Of a stretch of 64,000 nt of DNA, positions 53,232-62,085 are shown piece after piece. The notes under the pieces were generated by a model. That model had not been told where the DNA came from and searched no databases. It saw only the letters and a program-made list of their open reading frames with translations. Within the stretch, counting starts at the first letter, position 1. Every line of letters begins with the position of its first letter. The stretch lies in the NCBI RefSeq assembly GCF_900104395.1, contig NZ_FMXX01000007.1, one strand, 5' to 3'. The DNA comes from Fusobacterium_C necrophorum (GTDB lineage: Bacteria > Fusobacteriota > Fusobacteriia > Fusobacteriales > Fusobacteriaceae). The translations under genes were made by a program, and so were the position numbers.

Positions 53232-54200
53232 ATGCTACTATGTATGTGTACAGGTATGTTTTTTTGCATGTTGTTTTACATCATAACCTATCCTTATACT
53301 TTTAAATTAGAAAGAAAATTAAAAAAAATTACCTCCTATCCGGAAGTAACTATAGTAGAAAATCCGAACTATTCGGAAGAAATTTCGAAATCGGAAATAG
53401 CAGAAAGCATTCGCATTGAAAAACGGACGGAGCAATTGGAATACTATGTCATTCAACACAAAGATTTTAATTCGAAAGCTTATCCCAGCATTCTTTTATT
53501 TCATGGACTACGAGACAAAGCTTATGATTGGATTGAGAAAGCCAAAATCTTAGAGACCTATCTTTCCTTACGGAAACAGGGGAAAATTTCTCCTATGAAT
53601 TTCATCTTAGTGGATTCCGGAGACGGTGGAGAAAGTTGGTACCTTCCCTATGAAAACTATTTCATGCAGAAGCTCCTTCCGAAATTACGAGAAGAATTTC
53701 CCAATATACCTGTAATTTCCGGTTTTTCTATGGGAGCTTACGCTGCCTGTTACTTTGCTTTGCAATATCCTATTTTTCAAGTTGTTGGCAGTTTTTCAGG
53801 AGCTATTAGCTTAATTCGTATGGGAGTCAACCGTAGAATCATTTATTTATTTCGTTACCTATATATTCCCAAATTCTTATTTCCTCAAAAAGATAAACAG
53901 CACTTCTTTGAAATTTTCAGCTCTTGGGGATATAAAATTCTGGAGAAAGATCCCTATACCCTACTCAAACAAATAAAAAACAAGAAAAAAACGCATTTTT
54001 ATTTCAGTGTGGGACGAGAGGATTATAAAAATTATCTTATGTTACAGCAATGGAATGATGTCGTGCTTCGTGCTAAAAAACATCATCTTTCCTTTCAGGC
54101 TCAACTTTGCTTGAAAGAAGGGCACACTTGGGATTATGTTGCTCGAGATTTTGCTAATTTTTTATGCTATGTGAATCAACACACCATAGCACAGGAGTAA
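53232..54200 (+). CDS. Membrane-anchored alpha/beta hydrolase, esterase-like
   Basis: The 322-residue protein has an N-terminal hydrophobic segment (MLLCMCTGMFFCMLFYIITY) that may anchor it, then an alpha/beta-hydrolase domain: ILLFHGLRDKAYDWIEK, DSGDGGESWYLP, the nucleophile serine in ISGFSMGAYAA (GxSxG) and a C-terminal histidine in EGHTWDYV. This pattern fits the putative esterase (EstD-like) group. Substrate unknown. It starts 9 bases after asnS and its end overlaps the longer but unused frame of rnmV. Confidence 0.75.
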   Translation: MLLCMCTGMFFCMLFYIITYPYTFKLERKLKKITSYPEVTIVENPNYSEEISKSEIAESIRIEKRTEQLEYYVIQHKDFNSKAYPSILLFHGLRDKAYDWIEKAKILETYLSLRKQGKISPMNFILVDSGDGGESWYLPYENYFMQKLLPKLREEFPNIPVISGFSMGAYAACYFALQYPIFQVVGSFSGAISLIRMGVNRRIIYLFRYLYIPKFLFPQKDKQHFFEIFSSWGYKILEKDPYTLLKQIKNKKKTHFYFSVGREDYKNYLMLQQWNDVVLRAKKHHLSFQAQLCLKEGHTWDYVARDFANFLCYVNQHTIAQE

Positions 54201-54202
54201 AT

Positions 54203-54772
54203 ATGAAACCAAAAATTCAAGAAATTATTATTGTAGAGGGTCGGGATGATATTTCTGCAGTAAAAGCAGCTGTTGATGCTGAAATTATTCAAGTCAACGG
54301 TTTTGCAATTCGAAAAAAGGGAAATATTGATAAAATAAAAAAAGCTTATGAAAATAAGGGCATTATTCTCTTAACAGACCCGGATTATGCGGGGAATGAA
54401 ATTCGTTCCTTTTTACAGCAACATTTTCCAAAAGCAAAAAATGCCTATATCAGCCGTTCTGAAGGAAAAAAAGGAGAGGATATCGGAGTGGAAAACGCAA
54501 AACCGGAAGCAATTCTCCGAGCCTTACAATTGGCAAAATGTAATATAGAAGAAGGACAAAATTCTTTTTCCATGCAATTTTTATATGATTTGCATTTAGT
54601 GGGACATCCGAAATCCAGCATATATCGAGAACTTTTTACTTCTCTATTAGGAATTGGCTATTCCAATGGAAAACAGTTACTTTCGAAATTAAATCGCTAT
54701 GGTTTTTCCGAGCAAGAAATTTTAGAAGCTCATCAAAAAATGAAGGAGGAATATGAAAAACAAAATTCGTGA
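54203..54772 (+). CDS. rnmV: Ribonuclease M5
   Basis: RNase M5 matures the 5S rRNA ends. The 189-residue protein is a TOPRIM enzyme: KIQEIIIVEGRDDISAVKAA (Glu motif), GIILLTDPDYAGNEIRSFLQ (DxD motif) and a C-terminal domain with LHLVGHPKSSIYRELFTSLL. Start at 54203 (MKPKIQEI) with CAGGAG upstream; the frame could be read from 54164 but that stretch lies within the hydrolase gene. It overlaps nrnA by 20 bases. Confidence 0.9.
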   Translation: MKPKIQEIIIVEGRDDISAVKAAVDAEIIQVNGFAIRKKGNIDKIKKAYENKGIILLTDPDYAGNEIRSFLQQHFPKAKNAYISRSEGKKGEDIGVENAKPEAILRALQLAKCNIEEGQNSFSMQFLYDLHLVGHPKSSIYRELFTSLLGIGYSNGKQLLSKLNRYGFSEQEILEAHQKMKEEYEKQNS

Positions 54773-55697
54773 ACTACTCTTACAACATCATTCTATCCTG
54801 ATCACAGCACATAAAAATCCCGACGGAGATGCTGTGGGAGCCGGACTGGCATTGACTCTTTCTTTGTTGGAGTTGGGAAAGAAGGCTCGCTTTGTTCTCC
54901 AAGATAAAGTTCCCGATACCACTTTATTTTTGGAAGGTTCTCAGCTCATTGAACAATATCAGGCAGAAGAAAGTTTTGAAGAAGTAGAACTTGTCATTTT
55001 TGTTGACTGTGCAACCAGAGATCGTGCCGGTTATATGGATGCTCTGACAGCGGGAAAACTAACTGTCAATCTGGATCATCATATGAGCAACCCTCATTAT
55101 GGAGACTATGCTTTTGTAGAACCAAAAATTTCTGCCACTTCGGAACTCTTAACACAACTGTTACAGGATTGGAATTTCCCCATGAATGCGGCCATTGCAT
55201 CAGCCTTATATTTAGGGATTGTAAACGATACCGGAAATTTTGCACATGATAATGTTACTGTGAATACCTTAAAAGCAGCTCAATTTTTAGTCGAGCAGGG
55301 AGCTGATAATGCTCTCATCGTTCGCAATTTTTTAAAGACTCATTCCTATGCCAGTTTAAAATTATTAGGAGAGGCCCTGTCTCAGTTCCAATTCTTTCCG
55401 GAGAAAAAATTGTCTTACTTCTATTTGACACAGGAAGTTATGAATAAGTATGGAGCTAAAAAAGAACACACAGAGGGAATTGTAGAAACATTACTTTCTT
55501 ACGAAAAAGCATCCATTTCTCTTTTCTTACGGGAAGAAAAAGATGGAAGTATCAAAGGGAGTATGAGAAGTAAAGACAATATTGATGTCAATCGAATTGC
55601 TTCCCTTTTTGGCGGTGGAGGTCATATAAAAGCAGCTGGATTTTCTTGTTTAGAAAAGGCAGATAGCATTTTACATAAAATATTAGAACAGATATAA
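54753..55697 (+). CDS. nrnA: DHH-family oligoribonuclease / pAp phosphatase (NrnA-like)
   Basis: NrnA-type enzymes degrade short RNAs and 3'-phosphoadenosine-5'-phosphate. The 314-residue protein has DHH motif I HKNPDGDAVGAGLALTLS, motif II FVDCATRDRAG, the DHH motif in TVNLDHHMSNPHYGDY, GIVNDTGNFAHDNV and the DHHA1 signature FGGGGHIKAAGF. Normal length. The start overlaps the rnmV end; AAGGAGG lies 5 bases upstream of the ATG. Confidence 0.92.
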   Translation: MKNKIRELLLQHHSILITAHKNPDGDAVGAGLALTLSLLELGKKARFVLQDKVPDTTLFLEGSQLIEQYQAEESFEEVELVIFVDCATRDRAGYMDALTAGKLTVNLDHHMSNPHYGDYAFVEPKISATSELLTQLLQDWNFPMNAAIASALYLGIVNDTGNFAHDNVTVNTLKAAQFLVEQGADNALIVRNFLKTHSYASLKLLGEALSQFQFFPEKKLSYFYLTQEVMNKYGAKKEHTEGIVETLLSYEKASISLFLREEKDGSIKGSMRSKDNIDVNRIASLFGGGGHIKAAGFSCLEKADSILHKILEQI

Positions 55698-55712
55698 TAT
55701 TAAGGAGGAATT

Positions 55713-56018
55713 ATGGAAAAAGAAACAAGCATTGTATTTTTAAAACCAAAAAGATTTGAAGATTGTGATGACTGTGTGAGATATGTTGCAGAAGATAAAA
55801 TCGTAAATGTCAACTTAAAGGACTTAAAAGAAAGAGAAGCTCGAAGATTATATGACTATGTTCATGGAGCGGTTTATGTCAAACAAGCAAAACTAATTGA
55901 TATTGGAGATAATATTTTTTGTTGCGTTCCCAAAAATGTAGGCTATGAATTGAAATACAATCAAGAAAGCTCTGCCAAATCTAATGAAGAAGAAGAAATC
56001 ATTCCCTTCTCAAAATAA
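55713..56018 (+). CDS. sepF: Cell division protein SepF-like
   Basis: SepF links FtsZ filaments to the membrane. The 101-residue protein consists mainly of the SepF core: VFLKPKRFEDCDDCVRYVAE, KIVNVNLKDLKEREARRLYD, VHGAVYVKQAKLIDIGDNIF and CVPKNVGY. It lacks the N-terminal amphipathic membrane helix and linker of B. subtilis SepF, so it is a short form. AAGGAGG precedes the ATG. It ends the gene run from the SEDS gene onward and is followed by a terminator. Confidence 0.85.
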   Translation: MEKETSIVFLKPKRFEDCDDCVRYVAEDKIVNVNLKDLKEREARRLYDYVHGAVYVKQAKLIDIGDNIFCCVPKNVGYELKYNQESSAKSNEEEEIIPFSK

Positions 56019-56041
56019 AAATACTTTGTCCTCAAAAGGAA

Positions 56042-56078
56042 AACAGCCGTTCCATGTTTTTAAACGGTTGTTTTTATT
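56042..56078 (+). terminator. Terminator after sepF
   Basis: AACAGCCGTT (56042-56051) pairs with AACGGTTGTT (56063-56072) with one wobble, followed by a T-rich tail. It closes the housekeeping operon before the converging regulator gene. Confidence 0.8.
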
Positions 56079-56100
56079 TTTTGTACTAAGGCATCGAGTG

Positions 56101-56115
56101 TGTGAACTTTTTTCT
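56101..56115. repeat. 15-bp direct repeat, left copy flanking the sigma-54 module
   Basis: TGTGAACTTTTTTCT at 56101-56115 is repeated exactly at 63688-63702. The left copy runs up to the stop codon of the regulator gene; the right copy lies 16 bases after the D-aminoacylase stop. The repeats bracket the whole module and may be target-site or recombination scars. Confidence 0.6.
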
Positions 56116-57829
56116 ACACTTCCAAATTTTTCATTTTTCTGTATAATGTTGCAATCCCAATTCCAAGAGATTTGGCAATAATTTTTTTAGCCTCAGAAGA
56201 GTTTCCATAAATTTGTAGAAGATTTTTAATGGCATCTTTTTCTAATTCTGCTAATGTCTTTATTTTTTTATCTTTTTCTTTACTATTTAAAAGTTTTGGA
56301 GGTAAATGTTTCAATTCAATACTTTTTTCATTTTCCTCTATGATATTCATACAATATTCAATTGTATTTCTTAGTTCTCGAATATTCCCAGGCCAAGAAT
56401 ATTCCAAAAAATATTGATAAACTTCTGTTGAAATGTCTTTTTGTTCCATTTGAAAAGAAATGTAATATTTTTTTACAAAAAAATTAACAAGAATCTTGAT
56501 ATCTTTTTTTCTTTCCCTTAATGGTGGAATGTCAATAGGAAAAACACTTAAACGATAGAATAAATCCTCTCTAAAGTTTCTTTTTTTTACCTCTTGTTCT
56601 AAATTTCTATTAGTTGCTGCTATTATTCTAACATTAACTTGTTTTTCTGTATGAGAACCGATAGGAGTAATTTTTTTATCTTGTAAAACTCTTAACATTT
56701 TCACTTGTATTTGAAGTGGCATTTCACCTATTTCATCTAAAAAAATAGTTCCATTATGAGCTCTTTCAAAAAAACCTATTTTACCTTTTGGATCAGCCCC
56801 AGTAAAAGCACCTTTGGTATAGCCGAAAAGTTCACTTTCCATCAATGATTCTGGAATAGCACCACAATTTACTGTAATGAAGGGACCATCTGAGTAAGAA
56901 CTTAAATCGTGAATTTGTTTAGCTATGATTTCTTTGCCAGTTCCACTTTCCCCTGTAATTAAAATAGAAGTGTTATTTTTAGCAACTTTAGATATTTGCG
57001 AATAAATATTTTGCATTTGAGGAGATTCTAATAATATAATGGAAGAATTTCCATGAAAACTTAGCAAATATTTTTTAAATTCTGAAATTTCTTTAAAAAC
57101 AAAGAGTGTTTTTGTAAGTTCTTTATTTTTTTCTAAAGAAAAACTAAAAATATCCCCAATACCAGAAATTTCTTTTCCTGAATAGGAAAACTTAAACTCC
57201 TTTTGATTTAAAAAATTGGAAGAAGACTTTAAATAAATATTTTCTTCTTTTAAAATGGGAGCCAAGATACTCTTCCCTTTTTTATTAATTAATTCAATCT
57301 GATTTTTTCTATTTGTCAATATAATAATATCTTGAACTCTATCTATAATATTACTTAAAATTTCATTATCTCTTTTTAATTGCAAACTATGAAAATATTC
57401 ATAAACTTTATACGAAATAAATTCTGAGATTTGCTTTAAAAATTGTATGTATAAATCTTTTTTTCCAATAAATTCATTTTTTTTATATTTTTCAAAACAA
57501 ATAAGCCCTATAACACCAATAACATCATCTTGATACATAATAGGAGTTGAAATTTCTAATTCTTCTTTACATAAAAATTTCTTTTCACAAGTATGACAAT
57601 GCATATCTTTGCGGGGCTCTAAAATTATGATGGTTTCTTTCGATTCTAAAACTTGATGATAAATATGAGATTCCTCTTTCATATCCAGACCAACTTTTTC
57701 CTTTAAACTTCCCGTTCCCGCAATTCTAGTGAAAGAGGAATCCATAACTTCAACATCCATGCTTATAACTTTTGAAACAATTTCAGAATATTTTTTAACA
57801 TCATCCAAAATAAAGTTTAAAAAATTCAT
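56114..57829 (-). CDS. Sigma-54-dependent enhancer-binding transcriptional activator
   Basis: The 571-residue regulator has an N-terminal sensory part (about 1-290) with a GAF-like region containing CHTCEKKFLC, then a PAS-like region (LSNIIDRVQDIIILTNRKNQ). An AAA+ domain (about 290-520) follows with Walker A GESGTGKE, the sigma-54 contact loop GYTKGAFTGA, Walker B GTIFLDEIGEMP and FREDLFYRLSVFPIDIPPLR. A Fis-type helix-turn-helix (about 545-571, AKKIIAKSLGIGIATLYRKM) ends the protein. The ATG at 57829 (MNFLNFILDD) is chosen because AAAGGG lies upstream; the frame could extend to 57940 but would overlap the activator sites. It is divergent from the operon it most likely controls. Confidence 0.93.
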   Translation of the reverse strand: MNFLNFILDDVKKYSEIVSKVISMDVEVMDSSFTRIAGTGSLKEKVGLDMKEESHIYHQVLESKETIIILEPRKDMHCHTCEKKFLCKEELEISTPIMYQDDVIGVIGLICFEKYKKNEFIGKKDLYIQFLKQISEFISYKVYEYFHSLQLKRDNEILSNIIDRVQDIIILTNRKNQIELINKKGKSILAPILKEENIYLKSSSNFLNQKEFKFSYSGKEISGIGDIFSFSLEKNKELTKTLFVFKEISEFKKYLLSFHGNSSIILLESPQMQNIYSQISKVAKNNTSILITGESGTGKEIIAKQIHDLSSYSDGPFITVNCGAIPESLMESELFGYTKGAFTGADPKGKIGFFERAHNGTIFLDEIGEMPLQIQVKMLRVLQDKKITPIGSHTEKQVNVRIIAATNRNLEQEVKKRNFREDLFYRLSVFPIDIPPLRERKKDIKILVNFFVKKYYISFQMEQKDISTEVYQYFLEYSWPGNIRELRNTIEYCMNIIEENEKSIELKHLPPKLLNSKEKDKKIKTLAELEKDAIKNLLQIYGNSSEAKKIIAKSLGIGIATLYRKMKNLEV

Positions 57830-57864
57830 ACTATTACATCCCTTTCTATTTATTATAGCATAAT

Positions 57865-57966
57865 TTATCAATTTGATAAAATTATACTCAAAAAATAAGA
57901 AAAAAAATACTAAAATATAAGAAACGAAACAAAATATCAAAATGATAATTATTTATCATTTTGATA
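57865..57966. promoter_or_regulatory. Three TTATCAAWWTGATAA sites, candidate enhancer sites for the regulator
   Basis: TTATCAATTTGATAA at 57865-57879 is palindromic. TATCAAAATGATAA at 57935-57948 and its exact inverse at 57953-57966 form a 14-bp perfect inverted repeat with a 4-base gap. They lie about 120-220 bp upstream of the -24/-12 promoter, typical for enhancer sites, and close to the regulator's own start, so they could also allow autoregulation. The rest of the 311-base gap is AT-rich with nothing else recognised. Confidence 0.7.
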
Positions 57967-58084
57967 ATGAAATTTTACACTATATTACAATTTTTTTCAA
58001 ATAGAACTACTTGAAAATTTCTATTAAGTCCCATTTTTAAAGAACAATTTAAATTATTTATAAACATTAAATTTATAAATTTAA

Positions 58085-58103
58085 CTTGGCATAGATTTTG
58101 CTT
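58085..58103 (+). promoter_or_regulatory. Sigma-54 (-24/-12) promoter of the diaminopropionate operon
   Basis: CTTGGCATAGATTTTGCTT has the -24 GG (58088-58089) and -12 GC (58100-58101) with exactly 10 bases between, matching TGGCAC-N5-TTGC in all but one position. Transcription should start near 58113, about 28 bases before the first ATG. Confidence 0.88.
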
Positions 58104-58140
58104 ATTAAATAGTAAATAAAAATGAGGAGGCTATATTTAT

Positions 58141-59349
58141 ATGAAAATGATGGAATGGGTTGAAAATAAAAAAAGAAAAGATTTCAAAGAAAAAATATTT
58201 GGTTTTGATGAAAAATCAATTGACAGTGTTCTAAAGTTTCATAAAAGTCTACCCAATTATGAAAAAACTCCATTGATAGAGTTAAAAGAGCTTGCAAAAT
58301 ACTGTGGAGTAAGAAATATTTGGTTGAAAGATGAATCAAAGCGTTTTGGCTTAAATGCTTTTAAAGTTTTAGGAGCTTCTTATGCAATAGGAAAATATTT
58401 AAGCGAAGTTCTAAATGAAGATATTTCTAAATTACCATTTTCTGTTTTGACTTCAGAACAAATAAAGAAAAAATTAGGGAATCTGACTTTCATTACTGCA
58501 ACAGATGGAAATCATGGACGAGGAGTTGCATGGGTAGCAAAATGTCTTCAACAAAATTCCATTGTTTATATGCCTAAAGGGTCATCACAAATGAGGTTAA
58601 AAGCCATTCAAGATGAAGGAGCAGATGCAAGTATTACAGATTTGAATTATGATGATGCCGTAAGATTAGCAAACAAAAAAGCAATGGAAAATAATTGGAT
58701 CATGATACAAGATACTGCTTGGAAAGGGTATGAAAAAATTCCACTTTGGATAATGCAGGGGTATTCTACTATTATGAGTGAAATAATTGAAGAGTTGGAA
58801 ACAATGAAAGAAAAACCAACCCATATATTTTTACAGGCAGGTGTTGGTTCCTTTGCAGGGGCTATGCAAGCGTTGCTTATTGAAAAATTTGGTTTAAAAA
58901 GTCCAATTACAATCATTTGTGAACCTAATGGTGCCAATTGCATATATAAATCCTTTAAAGAAGACGATGGCAAGCCTCATAATGTAACAGGGGATCTAAA
59001 AACTATCATGGCTGGGCTTGCTTGTGGAGAACCAAATACTATCAGTTGGGAAATATTAAGAGATTACAGTAATTTTGCTTTCTCATGTGATGATAGCATC
59101 TCAGCTAAAGGAATGAGAGTCCTGTCTTCTCCCATTGCTCAAGATAAAAGAATTATTTCCGGGGAATCGGGAGCAGTTGGAATAGGAGCTTTTGTAACTC
59201 TCTGTGAAAATCAAAAGGAGTATAAAGAGCTATGGAAAAAATTAAATATAAATAGGGAATCTTGTATTTTATGTATCAGTACGGAAGGAGATACAGATGA
59301 AATAGCTTATAAAAATGTAGTTTGGAATGGATGGTATAAAAATAATTAA
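58141..59349 (+). CDS. ygeX: 2,3-diaminopropionate ammonia-lyase
   Basis: This PLP enzyme converts 2,3-diaminopropionate to pyruvate and ammonia. The 402-residue protein has TPLIELKELAKYCGVRNIWL, the PLP lysine in FGLNAFKVLGASYAI, ATDGNHGRGVAWVAKCL, DTAWKGYEKIPLWIMQGYST, QAGVGSFAGAMQALLIEKFG and SGESGAVGIGAFVTL. It matches the YgeX/DpaL family in length and motifs. GAGGAGG lies about 12 bases before the ATG. It is the first gene behind the sigma-54 promoter. Confidence 0.93.
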   Translation: MKMMEWVENKKRKDFKEKIFGFDEKSIDSVLKFHKSLPNYEKTPLIELKELAKYCGVRNIWLKDESKRFGLNAFKVLGASYAIGKYLSEVLNEDISKLPFSVLTSEQIKKKLGNLTFITATDGNHGRGVAWVAKCLQQNSIVYMPKGSSQMRLKAIQDEGADASITDLNYDDAVRLANKKAMENNWIMIQDTAWKGYEKIPLWIMQGYSTIMSEIIEELETMKEKPTHIFLQAGVGSFAGAMQALLIEKFGLKSPITIICEPNGANCIYKSFKEDDGKPHNVTGDLKTIMAGLACGEPNTISWEILRDYSNFAFSCDDSISAKGMRVLSSPIAQDKRIISGESGAVGIGAFVTLCENQKEYKELWKKLNINRESCILCISTEGDTDEIAYKNVVWNGWYKNN

Positions 59350-59363
59350 GGAGGATGGTATCA

Positions 59364-60548
59364 ATGTTATCAAAAGAGAGAAAAGAAAAAATTGTAAAAA
59401 CATTACAACAAGCAATACAAATCAAAAGTTATTCAGGCGAAGAAAAGGGTATCGTTGAGTATTTAAAAAAATTGTTAGAAGAGATTGGTTATGATGCAGT
59501 TCATATAGATCATTATGGCAATATCATTGCTTGCATGAAAGGAAAGAGAAAAGGTTTAAAAGTTTTAATGGATGGACATATGGACACGGTTCCTGCACAA
59601 AAAGAAAAATGGAAGGAAAATGCTTTTGGTGGAGCAATAAAAGATGGAAAAATTTATGGAAGAGGAACTTCAGATATGAAAGGAGCTCTCATTTCTATGG
59701 CTTTAGCAGCTGCTTATTTTGCCGAAGACACAAAAAAAGATTTTTCCGGAGAAATATATATTGCCGGAATTGTGCATGAAGAATGCTTTGAAGGAGTTGC
59801 TGCTAGAGAGGTTAGTAAATATGTAAAACCAGATATTGTTATTATAGGTGAAGCTTCTGAATTAAATTTAAAGATAGGGCAAAGAGGAAGAGCAGAAATT
59901 GTAGTTGAAACTTTTGGAAAACCGGCTCATTCTGCAAATCCTGAAAAAGGCATAAATGCAGTATATAAGATGATGAAATTAATAGAAAAAATAAAAATTT
60001 TACCAATGACTCATCAAGATAAATTAGGATATGGAATTTTAGAACTTACCGATATAAAATCTTTACCTTATCCTGGAGCCTCAGTAGTTCCTGACTATTG
60101 CAGAGCTACTTATGATAGAAGACTCTTAGTTGGGGAAACTATGGAAGGAGTATTGAAACCGATTCAAGATTGCATCAATGAATTGAAAAAGGAAGATTCA
60201 GAATTTGAGGCAAAAGTTTCTTATGCAGTAGGGAAAGAAACATGTTGGACTGGGGAAGAAATACAAGGGAAAAGATTTTTTCCGGGTTGGCTTTATGATG
60301 AAAAGGAAAATTATATCCAAGAAGCATATTCAGCCTTAAAAAATATAGGGCAAAATCCTAAGATAACATATTATAATTTTTGTACAAACGGTTCTCATTA
60401 TGCGGGAGAAGCTAAAATTCATACAATAGGTTATGGTCCATCTAAAGAAAATTTGGCACATGTTATAGATGAGTATGTAGAAATTGAACAAATTGAAAAC
60501 ATAGCTGAAGGGTATTATGCAATATTAAAAGCTTATTTAGGAAAATAG
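59364..60548 (+). CDS. ygeY: M20-family hydrolase, YgeY type
   Basis: YgeY proteins are zinc-dependent M20 amidohydrolases found beside DpaL, often called selenium-metabolism-linked; substrate unproven. The 394-residue protein has metal-site motifs VLMDGHMDTVPAQKEKWKEN, GRGTSDMKGALISMALAAAY, the catalytic-Glu segment AGIVHEECFEGVA and NFCTNGSHYAGEAKIHTIGY near the C-terminus. The start at 59364 (MLSKERKEK) is chosen because GGAGG at 59350-59354 lies 9 bases upstream; the ATG at 59355 touches that site. It follows ygeX by 14 bases. Confidence 0.9.
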   Translation: MLSKERKEKIVKTLQQAIQIKSYSGEEKGIVEYLKKLLEEIGYDAVHIDHYGNIIACMKGKRKGLKVLMDGHMDTVPAQKEKWKENAFGGAIKDGKIYGRGTSDMKGALISMALAAAYFAEDTKKDFSGEIYIAGIVHEECFEGVAAREVSKYVKPDIVIIGEASELNLKIGQRGRAEIVVETFGKPAHSANPEKGINAVYKMMKLIEKIKILPMTHQDKLGYGILELTDIKSLPYPGASVVPDYCRATYDRRLLVGETMEGVLKPIQDCINELKKEDSEFEAKVSYAVGKETCWTGEEIQGKRFFPGWLYDEKENYIQEAYSALKNIGQNPKITYYNFCTNGSHYAGEAKIHTIGYGPSKENLAHVIDEYVEIEQIENIAEGYYAILKAYLGK

Positions 60549-60593
60549 AAGATTTATAGATACTAAAAAATACCCTTATGAGGAGGAAAATTT

Positions 60594-62066
60594 ATGAATA
60601 GTAGGCAAATTATAACTCTAGTAATTATCATATTATACATGCTAATAACCATTCTTATTGGTCTTATTGCCTCTAAGAGGAAGACAGAAAAAAAACAAAG
60701 TAATGATGATTTTTTAATGGCAGGAAAGTCTCTGGGACCAATTGTACTTGCAGGAACACTATTTGCTGCAAATACTGGTGGAGCAAGTACAACCGGAATT
60801 GCAACGAATGTTTATAAATATGGATTATCTGCTTCTTGGTATGTTATAGCTGGAGGGATCGGCTTTATTCTTGTGTCTTTTATAGCACCTTATTTTAGAA
60901 GAGCACAGGCAAATACGGTTCCAGAAATAATTAGCAAAAGATATGGAAAAGCTTCACATATTTTTACCGCATTTACCTCAATACTAGCTTTATTTATGGC
61001 AACAGGAGCACAAATAATTGCAACAGCTTCTATTATAAATGTTGTTACTGGTTTTAATTTTAAAACTGCTGCAATAGTAAGTACAATAGTTGTTATTATA
61101 TATACAATGTTTGGTGGATTTAAATCAGTTACTGCTGCAAATTTAATGCATGTTTTATTTATAACCGTTGGGATGACAATAGCAATGTTTATTATGGTAA
61201 ATAATAAAGAGGTCGGCGGATTTCAAGTATTATTTGAAAAAGCTAAAAATATACAAAATATAGATGGAAACAATATGAATTTTTTAAGCATGACTAAAAT
61301 AGGTAGTATGACAATTATAGGTTATATAGCAATGTACTTTATGACTTTTCCAACTGGTCAAGAAATAGTACAAACATATTGTTCCGCAAAAGATGGAAAA
61401 TCAGCTAAATTGGGTTCTGTTATTGCAGGACTTATATCAGCAGCCTATGCAATAGTTCCAGCCATTATAGGACTTTTATCCTATGTTTGTATTGATGGGT
61501 ATATATTAGATGGAGCTCAAAAAAATGCTTTAGCTCAAGCAACAATAATATATGCTCCGCCAATTGTTGCAGGTATAGTATTAGCTGCAATAGTTGCTGC
61601 TACTATGAGTAGTGCTTCTGGAAATATGATAGGAACAGCGACTATGTTTACAAATGATATTTTTACTCCATATATAAACAATGGTATTAAAGATGATAAC
61701 AAAGAAATTTGGATTTCAAAAATAGCAATGCTTGTTGTAGGACTTGCAGGATTATTTATAGCACTTGAGGCAAGTAATGTAATTAGTGTTATGATGGGGG
61801 CTTTTGCTCTTAGAAGTGCAGGTCCATTTGCAGCATTTATTTGTGGATTATTTTACAAAAATGTTACCAAAAGAGCAGGATTTATCTCTATTCTTGCTGG
61901 GACAGCTACAGCAGCAGTATGGATCTATATATTAAAAACTCCTTGGGATTTGAATGCAATGGTTCCCGGAGGAATTATAGCTTTCATAATCATATTTGTT
62001 GGCTCATATATAGAAAGAAAAATGGGAGTTAAACCTGCTCCAGAAATAGAATTTGAAAACATATAA
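60594..62066 (+). CDS. Sodium:solute symporter (SSS family)
   Basis: The 490-residue membrane protein has about thirteen transmembrane segments and SSS hallmarks: DFLMAGKSLGPIVLAGTLFA, ANTGGASTTGIATNVYKYGL, FPTGQEIVQTYCSAKDGKSA and AAIVAATMSSASGNMIGTAT. These carriers import sugars, amino acids or vitamins with Na+. In this operon it most likely imports the N-acyl or free diamino acid used by the neighbouring enzymes. GAGGAGG precedes the ATG; the gap from ygeY is 45 bases. Confidence 0.9.
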   Translation: MNSRQIITLVIIILYMLITILIGLIASKRKTEKKQSNDDFLMAGKSLGPIVLAGTLFAANTGGASTTGIATNVYKYGLSASWYVIAGGIGFILVSFIAPYFRRAQANTVPEIISKRYGKASHIFTAFTSILALFMATGAQIIATASIINVVTGFNFKTAAIVSTIVVIIYTMFGGFKSVTAANLMHVLFITVGMTIAMFIMVNNKEVGGFQVLFEKAKNIQNIDGNNMNFLSMTKIGSMTIIGYIAMYFMTFPTGQEIVQTYCSAKDGKSAKLGSVIAGLISAAYAIVPAIIGLLSYVCIDGYILDGAQKNALAQATIIYAPPIVAGIVLAAIVAATMSSASGNMIGTATMFTNDIFTPYINNGIKDDNKEIWISKIAMLVVGLAGLFIALEASNVISVMMGAFALRSAGPFAAFICGLFYKNVTKRAGFISILAGTATAAVWIYILKTPWDLNAMVPGGIIAFIIIFVGSYIERKMGVKPAPEIEFENI

Positions 62067-62085
62067 AAATGAGGAGGTAATTTTT

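Noticed and set aside
57830..57940. N-terminal extension of the sigma-54 activator to 57940
   Set aside because: It would add a hydrophobic 37-residue stretch with no ribosome site that overlaps the palindromic sites; ATG 57829 has an AAAGGG site and begins the conserved domain.
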